NCBI GenBank assembly: GCA_024803745.1 | Contig: JANJXV010000025.1 | Location: 21,642,110-21,706,109, forward strand | Direction of reading: 5' to 3' | DNA length: 64,000 bases | Source of the DNA: Megascapheus bottae | Lineage: Eukaryota; Chordata; Mammalia; Rodentia; Geomyidae | Shown here: piece after piece, positions 42,901 through 61,192 of the stretch | Position numbering within the stretch: the stretch's first letter is position 1 | How the letters are laid out: each line of letters starts with the position of its first letter | Made by a program: the position numbers and the translations under genes | Notes under the pieces: generated by a model | What the model saw: the letters and a program-made list of their open reading frames with translations, nothing else | Told to the model about the DNA's origin: nothing | Databases searched by the model: none

Positions 42901-45900
42901 ACTAGGCCAAACTCCCGGCTGAAGCTGTTATCTCTTAATTAACCACCAAAAAGCCAGAATTAGAGCTATGGCTCAAATTGAAGAGCACCACACTAATCTT
43001 GAGTGAAAAAAAGCTAAAGGGCAGTGCTCAAGCCCTGAATTCAAGCCCCAGGACCAACACCGAAAGAAAAAAAAAAAAAAAGAAAAAGCACTTCAAGAGT
43101 AAAATGGATTCCATAACTGTAATCCCTCTATTACATACAATAAAAAATATATGAAAAAAAAGAGTAAAATGGATTCCAGGGACAATTTGGCTGTTGAGTT
43201 GACGGAATAGTCACAGTATACATGATGTTATGATGAGGTTACTCTAGCAAGAAGTGATTCATGACAATAATTCATAGCAGGTTCTTATTATCTGAGAATA
43301 GCTGTACCTGAAAAAGTCTCTTAAAAGTAGACCTTTTGGTCATATAAGCCAAGAACACAGTTGCTATCAAAATATAGAACTTTATTTTGAAATGCTGCTT
43401 AGTTATTTATTGTATCTCTAAAATTGAGGTTATAGCTGAGCACAGGTGGCTCACGCCTGTAATCCTAGCTACTCAGGAGGCTGAGATCTGAGGATTGCTG
43501 TTTGAAGCTAGCCGGGCAGGAAGCGGTTTAGGGACAGTACCCAGGCCCAAAGTTCAAGTCCTACTCCCAGTTATAACTGAAGTTATAATTGTAACTCCTA
43601 GCTGGGCACCAGTGGCTCATGTCTGTAATCCTAGCCACACAGGAGGCTGAGATTTGGGAGGCTCATGGTTTGAACCCAAACCAGGCAGGCAGAAAAGTCC
43701 ATGAGACTAATCTTCAGTTAACCACCAGAAGTGGCACTGTGGTTGAAAGTTCTAGCCTTGAGTGCAAAAGCTCAGGTACAGTGCCCAGACCGTGAGTTCA
43801 AGCCCCATGACAGACAAAACAAAACAAAACAAAAACAATAATAATAAAAGCCAACTGATTCAATCATCAAAACAGCATTATCATTTCACAAAATTGTAAG
43901 ATGGTTAATGGGACTACTTCTGAGACTTGGCAGAGAATCATTTCTATAAACTAACTGAAGGCACTTTTAGAGGGCCATGCACTGGCAGGGAGGCAGGGTC
44001 TCTGCTCAGAACAGAAAGGGAGGGTTTGAGCACAGTGGTCTCCAATCCACTGAGCTGTAGGGCTGGAACCATATATGGAGGTGGGGAGGAGGTTTTTCAG
44101 ACGGGGCTAGGAGATACTCACAAGTCAAACACCAGGAACATGAAGCTAGAGGACTCGTAGGAATCGATGAGAGTGACTGGGGAAAGAGGCAGAAAGGTAG
44201 AGACAGATGGAGGCGAGATACATATTCCAGGAGAATTTCCACCCTAAAGCAGCAATGGGCTATGACTGGGCAGGAAGGAGGGAAGTAGGGAACCCAAAGA
44301 CTGGCCACCCTCTTGGGAGGTGGCACAATGCCAGGAGGAGAGATGGAAAGGCCTGGAGGCAACACTGAGGGTGTGAGCTGGGAGCAGGGCCAGTAGATAG
44401 TGGGGCTGTCAGCAAGAACAGGGGATGCAGCCTCACTGATGTGGGGGTGGCCAGCGACCTGGCGAAGGATGTGTGTCTCTCGCCGTGTGGCTTCCCGCAC
44501 CTCCTCCAGTTGCTCGGGACTCAGCCGCTCAGCAGTCACCTCCATGATCTTCACTGCAAACTCATTACCAGTGGCTCGATGAACGCAACGACGGACCACA
44601 GAGCTCACTCCTCTGCCAGAATCAGACCACAGGACAAGTCAGGGTCTTTGTGGTGCTCAGATCACAGCCTCAGAAGCCTCATGCTCTCTGCACCAGATTC
44701 TCAAGACTCTGGACAAGGAACCACCAGAAATGCTCACTTAAGCCTATAACAGCTTCATAGTTCAGACACCTGCCTAATCCAATAGAAGTTCTGGGTTAGA
44801 ATGTAGGTTTATCTACTCCCTCAATGGGTAAACCTAGGCAAGGCCTTTCTACATGGAGCCTCAAGAAGGGAAGGGAAACCACCTGTGTCCATATTTCATT
44901 CATATTTCTCTGATCACTACATCAAAATGCCAGAGCTCCCAACAATATTTCAAGAGTAGAAGGAATGGCCGGGAGTTTGGCCTAGTGGTAGAATGCCTGC
45001 CTAGCAGGCACGAAGACCTGGGTTCGATTCCTCCGTACCACATACATAGGAAAAAGCCGGAAGTGGTGCTGAGGCTCAAGTGGTAGAGCTCTAGCCTTGA
45101 AAAATCCCAAGGACAGAGCTCAGTCCCTGAGCTCAAGCCCAGGACTGGCCCCCCCAAAAAAAAAGAGTAGAAGGAACTATGGAGACATGGAGTCATTGGT
45201 AGCTGGAAGGCCAAAGTTGAGAATTAGATCTTAGTTCAGCCCCAAATTCGCTACTGACTGACCCAATGACATATAGTCACTAGGCTAGTTCACTCTGAAA
45301 TATGACCAAGATTATCTTGAAAGGCATCAATAAAAAAAGCCCATTGAAGGTTCATACGTGTAATCCTAGCTACTCCGGAGGAGGCTAAGATCTAGGGCTC
45401 AAGAGTCAAAGCTAGGGCAGGGAGTTTGGCCTAGAGTTTGGTAGAATGCTTGCCTAGCATGCACAAAGACATGGGTTTGATTCCTCAGTACCACATACAT
45501 AGAGAAAAGGGGCTGGGAGTTTGGCCTAGTGGTAGAGTGCTCCTATAGCATGCATGAAGACCCGGGTTCAATTCCTCCGTACCACATACATAGAAAAAAG
45601 CCAGAAGTGGTGCTGAGGCTCAAGTGGTAGAGCTCTAGCCTTGAGAAAGTCCAAGGACAGTGCTCAGGCCCTGAGCTCAAGCCCAGGACTGGCAAAATAA
45701 ATAAACAAATAACTTAAAAAAAAAAAAAGAAAAAAGAAAAAAGCTGGAAGTGGTGCTATGGCAGACCACTAGCCTTGAGGTAAAAAAAAAAGGCCCAAAG
45801 ATAGAACTCAGGCCCTGAGTTCAGGACTGGCAAAAAAAAAAAAAAGATTCAAAGCTACCCTGGGCAGTTAAGTCTAGGAGACAATAATCTTCAATTAACT

Positions 45901-46677
45901 AGCAAAAAGCCAGAAGTGGCAGAGTGCTAGCCTTGAGTGTAAAAGCTAAGGGACAACCCAGGCCCACAGTTCAAGCCCCACAATAGACAGAGGGGGGAAA
46001 AAAAAAGCCAGGCCAGTCTGGCTTCCAGCTAGGTTCCCAAGTAGGTGGGATTACAGGAGTGTGCCCAGTTCCCTGAGCTTTTTTGTTCAAGGTTAGCACT
46101 TTGCTACTAAAGCCATAACTACCCTACACTTACAGCATTTTTTTTTTTTTGGCGGTTAACTGGAGATAAGAGTCTCACATGACATTTCTGCCTGCGGCTA
46201 TCTAAAATCTTAATCATCAGATCTCAGCCTCCAGAGTAGCTAGGATTATAGGCATGAGTCATTCAGGAGCCCAGGTATCTTGCTTGATACCCTATTTCAG
46301 CTACTTCATTTAGAGAACTGAACATGTATTTTATTCCAATTCTTGAGCTTAGCTTCTGTCTGGTCCACAATGGGGTGCTTCAGACACATTTGCTGAATAT
46401 ATATAAATGAATGAATTCGTGGGGAAGGGAGAATGAGGATTAACTCATCAACCAGTCTAGTTACCAAAGGTTCCCCACCGACCACTGGACCTTTCCCATC
46501 TATCCAGCCCTCAGATAGAACTGTGTGCATCCTGGCTTGGACCCAACCTCTCAGGACCCTCGTGTTCCTGGCTGCGGCTCACCTGCCAATGACATCCTTC
46601 GGGTCGTACTTTTGGTAAAACTCCTTGGCGGCGACCCAGTCGGGCAGTTCATCCTCCGGACCCACGTCCAGCGTCAT
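38674..46677 (-). CDS. PHKG2: Phosphorylase b kinase gamma catalytic chain, testis/liver isoform
   Basis: Catalytic subunit of phosphorylase kinase, which activates glycogen phosphorylase (family knowledge). Nine coding exons in transcript order: 46677-46583, 44612-44437, 44176-44122, 42440-42375, 42290-42127, 39595-39505, 39411-39258, 39185-39060, 38967-38674; 1221 nt, 406 aa, the human length. An intact kinase fold is visible: Gly-rich loop GRGVSSVV (about 31-38), catalytic lysine K53 in [14 protein letters not shown] with D153, DFG at 171-173, GYLAPE at 192-197, and [18 protein letters not shown]. The C-terminal region (about 300-406) corresponds to the calmodulin-binding autoinhibitory part and ends ALVLG. 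All nine exons keep frame with GT-AG ends. A non-coding first exon probably ends at donor 47026/47025 and joins acceptor 46693/46692. Tail to tail with CFAP119. Confidence 0.97.
39772..39785 (-). promoter_or_regulatory. CTCF-type core motif in a PHKG2 intron
   Basis: On the minus strand the sequence is CCACCAGGGGGCAG, which fits every position of the core CCRSCAGRKGGCRS. It lies outside any SINE I can recognise, about 180 bp upstream of exon 39505-39595. Confidence 0.7.
39857..40275. repeat. (TC)n, (AT)n, SINE and (CT)n/(AC)n tract in PHKG2 intron
   Basis: (TC)28 at 39857-39912 and a short (AT)n at 39917-39932 lead into a B1-like/Geo SINE at about 39995-40185. This ends in an impure CT/CCCC tract and (AC)n at 40186-40275. 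Confidence 0.9.
40310..43840. repeat. SINE cluster in PHKG2 introns
   Basis: B1-like/Geo copies at 40310-40530 (+), 40640-40880 (-), 41480-41690 (+), 42590-43075 (+, interrupted), 43430-43570 (+) and 43595-43840 (+). The copy at 42590 is split by a minus IDL-Geo (about 42695-42920) with the target duplication GAAGCTGTTATCTCTT at 42679-42694 and 42921-42936. PHKG2 exons 42127-42290 and 42375-42440 lie inside the block. 40900-41470 is mostly unique, with L2/MIR-like traces. Confidence 0.8.
44965..46270. repeat. IDL-Geo cluster in PHKG2 first coding intron
   Basis: IDL-Geo plus copies at 44965-45165 and 45510-45700, with a 5' half copy directly before the second at 45417-45508. B1-like/Geo pieces at 45345-45416 and 45845-46010 (+) and 46075-46265 (-). 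A truncated Geo-only stretch lies at 45740-45845. Repeated nesting makes some borders uncertain. Confidence 0.75.
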
Positions 46678-46699
46678 TCTGAATGAGGCGTTCTGCGAG

Positions 46700-47400
46700 G
46701 AGGAAACCGAGGGCAGTGAGGGGAGGGAAGCCCACAGGTTCTGAGAGGACGCACATCGCGGCTCCCGGAGGCGCAGTCCCTGCGGCTGGGGCGCCAGGGT
46801 CCTGGGGGGACAGGGGCGGGGCAGGGGGAAGATCGGGCTGGGAAGACCCCAAGGAAGGGCCTAAGGGACAGGAGAGGTGACAGGGCGGGGAGGGGGGCGG
46901 GGGGAGGGAGGGGAGAAGGCGGCCAGGAAGAAGGGGGAAATGGCACAAGGGCGAGTGGCTGTTGCCGCGCAGGCGCACTTGGAGATCGATGGGGTGGGGG
47001 GGTGCAGGGTCTCGCGCAGACTCACCCGCGGGGGCAGCAGACAAGACAGGGGTCTAAGATGAAGCCCCCTTAGCTTCCGGGCCGCGTTTTAATCCTTGGC
47101 TTTCCCCACGGCGGTACCCCGGACGACCTGAGGCTCCGCCCTCACCGTAACAGCCAATGGGCGGCGCAGTGGGAAGACTAAGGTTCAGACACGCTTCGGA
47201 TTGGAAACTGGAGGGCCAATTGGAAACTGGAAGTCCTCGGGCTGGAGCCGGCGGCGTCACCGGGGGTGGGGTGGGGGGGAGAGGGGGGAAGACTCTTTTC
47301 TGGCCCACCCTCTGCTGCGGAGGGCGGGGCTTGCCGTCAAATGTCCTCAGCGGCCTGATGGGACCCGGAAGTTAGGTTTAACCGGAAGTGTCTGAGTCTG
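46700..47400 (-). promoter_or_regulatory. PHKG2: PHKG2 CpG-island promoter
   Basis: GC-rich island over the presumed non-coding exon 1 (donor CGCGG/GTGAGT at 47026/47025). Upstream lie a CCAAT box (47154-47158), a duplicated ATTGGAAACTGGA at 47200-47212 and 47219-47231 (inverted CCAAT), and two ETS-type sites, CCCGGAAGT (about 47365) and ACCGGAAGTG (47381-47390). The start site is inferred to lie near 47050-47100. Confidence 0.75.
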
Positions 47401-48329
47401 GGTCAGGACGTTCCGCTCCACCTGGCAGCCCTCCCCAGCTTGATCCGAACGTGTCTCTCGTTACCATTAAATGCTTAGTCCAAAATGCTCCCTTCGTGGG
47501 AAGGACCCTAGCTGTTGAGACGCTCATATGCAGCTTAGTCCCCTTTGGTCTTCTGGCGCGGAATTCAGATGGTCAGGAGAGCTTCTGGTCCTGCGGCAGG
47601 AGCCCACCGGGGAATTACACTTCTACCCCTCCCAAAGGCTCTTGGAAACTCTAACACACGAGGTTGAGAGAATCTTCCCGGAATGACTTTCCCAGCCAGC
47701 TCACTCCCGATAATCATACATACTCAACAAATACTTGTTGAATGTCTAAGGCCTAGGCTAACAGCAATGAAAAAGGACTCCTTCTGGAGGAAAAGAATGA
47801 ATTTCATCTTTCAACAATTCTTACAGCACTTTGGAATCACAGCCACATACAGGGACAAAAAGGAATCCAAGTAACTTTTTTCTTTTGCGTTGTGCATGCT
47901 AGGTGTGCATTCTCCCATGTGGCTACATTCCCAGACCCCAAGGAACTTTTAATGGATTGTTTTACCAGGCTAAGGACATAAGAGTTGCAAATTTCTGAAG
48001 TTACTAAGTAAATTTGTCCTATTGGGGTTCTGAAATTTATCAGGCTGAACATATTAAGGTTGTGAGGTTACTACTCTGGAAATCTGGAATATCTGGAATG
48101 GGGATGACAGTGGAAGATTTCTGTGCATAGTATTAAGAGCAATGATTGAAAATATTTAGAATAATTTTTGTTTTGCTTCTTAAAGAGCCCAGAAGTAACA
48201 GCAATCAGACAAGTCTAGAACAATTTATATCAGAAAATTGAAGAATGAGGTTTTTTTTTAAAGGAACAGAAAAAAAAACTAATGTCTTAAGGGTTTTCCA
48301 TTGGTGTAAATCAGGTACAAACAGTGCAC

Positions 48330-50850
48330 TGGTATCTCAAACCTTTAATTCTAGCTAATCAGGAGGTTGAGATCTGAGGACTGTGGCTCAGAGCCCAAAC
48401 AGGAAAAAAAAAAAAAAAAAGCTAGAAAGTGAAGCTGTAGGTTGTAGGTCAGGCAGTGCAATTATAAGATAGCCTTGAAACAGGCCCTGGTAGCTCATGC
48501 TTGTAATCCTAGCCACTCCGGAGGCTGAGATCTGAGGATACTGATGCCTGGGTAGTATATCATGCCAGTGAAATTAGCCCAGGTATTAAGAACTTTTTTT
48601 TTGTGGATCATGGGGCTTGAACACTGCCTGGGCCCTGCTCCTGAGCTCTTCAGCTCAAGGCTACTGCCCTACCCCTGGGTCTGGGTGCAGTCCCTGAGCT
48701 CTTCAGCTCAAGTCTACTGGTCCTACCCAAGAGCCCAGCCTCACTTCACTTCCTGTTTTCTAGAGGTTAGTTGGAGATACTTAGGTCCTTTTGTGCCTGG
48801 GCTGGCTTTGAACCTTGATCCTCAGCTCTCAGCCTCCTGAGTAGCTAGGATTACAGGCATGAGCCACCACACCCAGCCCAGGTATTAAAAACTTTTAAAG
48901 TGGTATTCTGAATACGGAGTACTGCTTCTACCCATTACTGTAGAATTATAGTTCTGAGGCCACCAATGGATTCTCTCCCACTTTCTTTACCAAGACGTGT
49001 TAGAACCTGAAGTCAGCAGTCACACGCTTTTCTTTTTTCAGAGTGTATGTCTATAACCAGAACTCTATTCCATATACAAAAGGCATGTAAAAAAATACCC
49101 ATAGCAGCAGGAGTTATGTCCCCACAATGAAAACACCCCCAAAGCCCACCAACTGAAATGACTATATTTAAGTAATGAATATTAAATAATATTGAAAACC
49201 ACAACTATAGTGAACATTGTTAAGAGGCATGACTATAAAAATGACACGTGTATGGAGCCGGGAGTTTGGCCTAGTGGTAGAGTGCTTGCCTAGCATGCAC
49301 GAAGACCCGGGTTCAATTCCTTGGTACCACATACTTAGAAAAAAGCCGGAAGTGGTGCTGAGGCTCAAGTGGTAGAGCTCTAGCCTTGGGAAAGTCCAAG
49401 GACAGTGCTCAGGCCCTGAGCTCAAGCCCAGGACTGGCAAAAAAAATAATAATAATAATGACACGTGTTTCAATTTTTTTTTTTTTCCAGTCCTGGGCTT
49501 GAGCTCAGGGCCTGAGCACTGTCCTTGGACTTTCTCAAGGTTAGAGCTCTACCACTTGAGCCTCAGCACCACTTCCGGCTTTTTTCTAAGTATGTGGTAC
49601 CAAGGAATTGAACCCGGGTCTTCGTGCATGCTAGGCAAGCACTCTACCACTAGGCCAAACTCCCAGCCCTCAATTTTTTTTTTTTGTGGATCTTGGGGCT
49701 TGAACTCAGCCTGGGCACTGTCCCTGAGCTCTTCGGCTCAAGGCTACCTCCCTACCCTTTGAGTCTCAGCCCCAATTCCCATTTTTCTAGAGGTTAATTG
49801 GAGATGAGTCTCAGGTCCTTTTGTGCCTGAGGTGGCTTTGAACCTTGATCCTCAGATCTCAGCCTCCTATAGCTAGGATTACAGGCATGAGCAACCACAC
49901 CTGGCTAAAATCGTTTTTTGTTTTTTGTTGCCAGTCCTGGGGCGTGAACTCAGGGCCTAAGCACTGTCCTTGCACTTTCTCAAGGTTAGAGCTCTACCAC
50001 TTGATACACAGCACCACTTCCAGCTTTTTCTATGCATGTGGTATCAAGGAAACGAACTCGGGTCTTCATGCAAGCTAGGCAAGCACTCTACCACTAGGCC
50101 AAACTCCTGGCCCTGTGATCCCATCTATTTAAGGTTCAAATACAGGCAACATTAGACTGCACTGTAAGAAGTCAGAATGGTAGTTACTTGTGAGTAAAAA
50201 GAACCAAGTGGTGATGCAGGGAGGAATGAAAGAAGCTTTGGACCAGTTGATTAGTTTCTTCTTTGATGATTTCACATGCTGGCTTTGTGTTAACTGTATA
50301 TTGTGTTTTCTGTTCTCCAACCCTTTCTTTCCTCTCAGATCTGGAACCGAGCTGCCTAGGTTCAATTTTGTATATGCTTTTTTTTTTTTTAGTCATGAGG
50401 TTTAAAGTTCAGAGCCAGGAAACTGTCCTTAAGTCTGTTTTGCTTAATGCTAGCACCCTACCACTTTGAGCCACAGTATCACTTCCAGTTTTCTGGAACT
50501 AACTGGAGATAAGGGTCTCATGGACTTTCCTGCCTGGACTGGCTTTGAACTATGATCATCAGGATCCTCAGATCTCAGTTTCCTGAGTAGGTAGGATTAT
50601 AGGAGTGAGCCACTGATGTTCAGCTGTTATCTACCTTTTTTTTTCTTTCTTTTTTTTTTTTTTTTTGCCAGTTCTAGGACTTCAACTAAGGGCTTGAGCA
50701 CTGTCCTTTGGCTTTCTTGAGGCCAGCACTCTACCACTTGAGCCACAGCACTACTTCCGGCTTTTTCTGTGTATGTGGCACCAAGGAATCGAACCCGGGT
50801 CTTCGTGCATGCTAGACAAGCACTCTACCACTAGGCCAAACTCCTGGCCC
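48330..50850. repeat. SINE-dominated spacer between PHKG2 and TMEM265
   Basis: IDL-Geo: 49256-49456 (+), 49480-49668 (-), 49915-50115 (-), 50640-50850 (-). B1-like/Geo: 48330-48425 (+, truncated), 48480-48555 (+, fragment), 48590-48885 (-), 49675-49905 (-), 50385-50625 (-). The 49256 copy has a perfect 12-base target duplication, AATGACACGTGT, at 49240-49251 and 49457-49468. 47400-48330 has no gene; an L2-like trace lies near 47690-47770. Confidence 0.85.
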
Positions 50851-51238
50851 TTGGTATCTACCTTTTATTAGCTCAATGATCTTGATGAATCTGTCTCTAG
50901 TATAAATAGTACATACTACTGAGTTGTTGTTAGGAAAGAATATAAAGTGCTTTATTAAGAACATACCCTGGCAGTTGATACTGTTATTCTTTGTCCTCTC
51001 TGACCTCAAGGTCTCTGTTGACATACAAAGAAGCTAGGGTTTCCCCAATGAGGGAAATTCCCCAAAGAAACAAAATTCTCTTTCTCTTGGATCTCCTGAT
51101 TATGTGAGGCTTAGAAATCAGGTACAGGCTTAGGTTGTCGCTCAGATGTCATCGGACTCACCAAAAACCCAGAGAAAAGTAAGAAAAAAGCAATTAGACG
51201 GGAGCATTTTATCACCAAAAAAGGTTATTATTTTTTTT

Positions 51239-51244
51239 TTTATT
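51239..51244 (-). terminator. TMEM265: TMEM265 poly(A) signal
   Basis: TTTATT on the plus strand, about 310 bp past the TMEM265 stop codon. It directly adjoins a long T-run (A-run on the sense strand). Confidence 0.6.
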
Positions 51245-51553
51245 ATAAAACAACTTCTAATAAAATCAGGCCTGGTCTTCAATCATTTATCTGGGTGGAG
51301 GCCCCTAGGATGGAGTGGGGCAGGGGAGACAGAAGGTAAGGGCACTGGAAGTACAGAGTAAATGGACCTCTCCTCAGTCTCAGCTGCTGCCTTTCTTTTA
51401 TAAAGGGCTAGATGAGCTCTTTCAAAGGCCTTTGAGACAGGTACCATCCTTCCAGCCAGGAAGGACCACAGCTGTCACCAGAACTGAGCAATGCCGCACA
51501 GTCCAACTGGATTCAGGAGGTCTCAGCTGACACGCAACAGAGGCTACCCAAGG

Positions 51554-53485
<1,932 letters not shown>

Positions 53486-54335
53486 CTAGGTAGCTTAGCC
53501 CAACTCTTAGGAATGCTGTTTCACTGGGGAATTCCTCTAATGACTCAGACCAGAAAAAAAGCTCAATGCTGAAGAGCATCTTACAATGTAGTCCAAGCTG
53601 GCCCTTAACTTCCAATCCTCCTAGCTTGGCTTGGGATTGCTGGATTACAGGTGTGCACCATCACTCATGGCTCAAGACCAAGAGATGTTAAGCTGGATTT
53701 CAGAGCGCCCTTAAGAGTCCTGAGAGGACTCGTGAGTACTGAGGGCTTAATAAGATCCTGTATCTTGCAAACTTCTTCAAAGCAGCCACTTTACACATAA
53801 GCAATCCCAAGAAGAGAATGGAAGAAGGGGGAGTAGGCATACTATCTAAGCCCCTCTCTCCCCTTTTAAACAGCTGAAGAACCTGGACATCAGAAAAGAC
53901 CTCAGTTCCCTCAAGCTGGCATCTCATTTTCTGGGTTGCCTCCTTTCCACCTCCTCTCCTTCATTTTAACCTACACAATCAGATTAACAGGAGTCCAAAT
54001 GACCTCATTCTCCACCTAGAAACTTGCATAATGATACCCTACTCATTTCTCATCCTACTTCCCTGGCCTTTATAAAACCCTCTCCAACCTTATGTCCAAT
54101 CATTCCCCTAAAGCCTAAACAAAATGGAACCACCTATGGTTCCCCAAATACAAGTAACAAAAAATAGATCAGGAGAGAGGCCAGACAAGCAGAAAGCAAA
54201 GGTGTATGCCACAAAATTACAGGGGAATAGATAGAACTCAGGTGAAGTAAACATAAACATCAAGCAGTGGGAAAACCCATAGAATTGCCCAGGGGATTGA
54301 GGTCAGAAAATATAAACATGAACAGGGGCTCTTAC

Positions 54336-54610
54336 CTGGCTATAGGCCTGGAGGGATTGTGAGTTTCGGCTCCAGCCTCAGGTTTGATTTGGCTTGGGTG
54401 GAGAAGGAGCAGACTCGGGGCTCCAGGCCCCGCCCAGAGCTGGGGTTGGGTGGCCAGCCACCATCTGAAGAGCCCCAGGAGCTGGGAAAGGGGTGTGGCT
54501 GACTCAAACCAGTTTGGCTAGATGGAGCGTTGTGTAGGGCCCTGGGATGAAGCAAGTAGAGGTAGGCTGCTTGCCTTCTGGAGAAAGGAGTGAAAGGAAG
54601 CATCTGAGCC
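54336..54610 (-). promoter_or_regulatory. TMEM265: Putative TMEM265 non-coding exon 1 and promoter
   Basis: A good donor on the minus strand, TAGCCAG/GTAAGAG, at 54336/54335 precedes the acceptor at 53399/53398 that abuts the start codon. The exon's upstream limit is unknown; the area is not a CpG island. It lies only about 320 bp downstream of the SRCAP poly(A) signal on the same strand. Confidence 0.5.
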
Positions 54611-54929
54611 AAAGGGTTAAAAGAAGGGCAGACTGAGGCATCAAAGAGCTCCGAGTAAGCAAGGGATTAGAAGAGGGGAGAGAATAAATGTTCTCCTAAT
54701 TTAGAACTGAGACTTTTTGGTAAACACTCTACCAGGAGATGAGCTTGGCCAATCTTCCCCTTCTTGAGGTGAGATTTCAGCCTCAGTGGTTCACAATCCT
54801 GGATTGAGGATCAGGCTATGGTCTTTGTAAGAGGGAGAGAGAAAAAATGATGCCGACGTTCCCACCCAACCCTCCACCAGACCAGAAAATCAGAAGCCTC
54901 CTTACGCGGATGCTTGTACAGAAACTAAG

Positions 54930-54935
54930 TTTATT
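54930..54935 (-). terminator. SRCAP: SRCAP poly(A) signal
   Basis: TTTATT on the plus strand is AATAAA for SRCAP, about 370 bp past the stop codon. It is the first canonical signal I see downstream. Confidence 0.75.
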
Positions 54936-55302
54936 ATTTTTTTCTTCTTAAAAAAAAAAAGAAAAAAGAAAAAAACTCATTGGAGAGAAGCCCCTCCCCT
55001 TCCCCCTAAGGGCATGGGGCTGTGAAAGATAGCTGGGGAAATCAAGTACAAGGGGGTGGGGACAGAGACTATCTTGCCACCCTTAACACTGCCCAGCCAT
55101 ATAGGGTGGGAGGGAGGGGGATTGTGATCAGCCCATTTCCATGACAACCAGTTGCCTACTCCCTACTTTGGTGGAAGGGAGAAGGCCTCTTCGTCTCCCT
55201 GGAGGCTTTCCCTCTCAAAAGACTTCAAGTAGTGGTTAAGAGTCAGGCCTGGTCATGGAGGGAGAGCGGCTGTGGTGGAAAGCCTAAGAGAAGGCAGTCC
55301 AC

Positions 55303-61192
<5,890 letters not shown>

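Noticed and set aside
49168..49762. Repeated frames with [27 protein letters not shown] text as a gene family
   Set aside because: These are IDL-Geo SINEs read in one frame on the opposite strand; the same wording recurs at most IDL-Geo copies.
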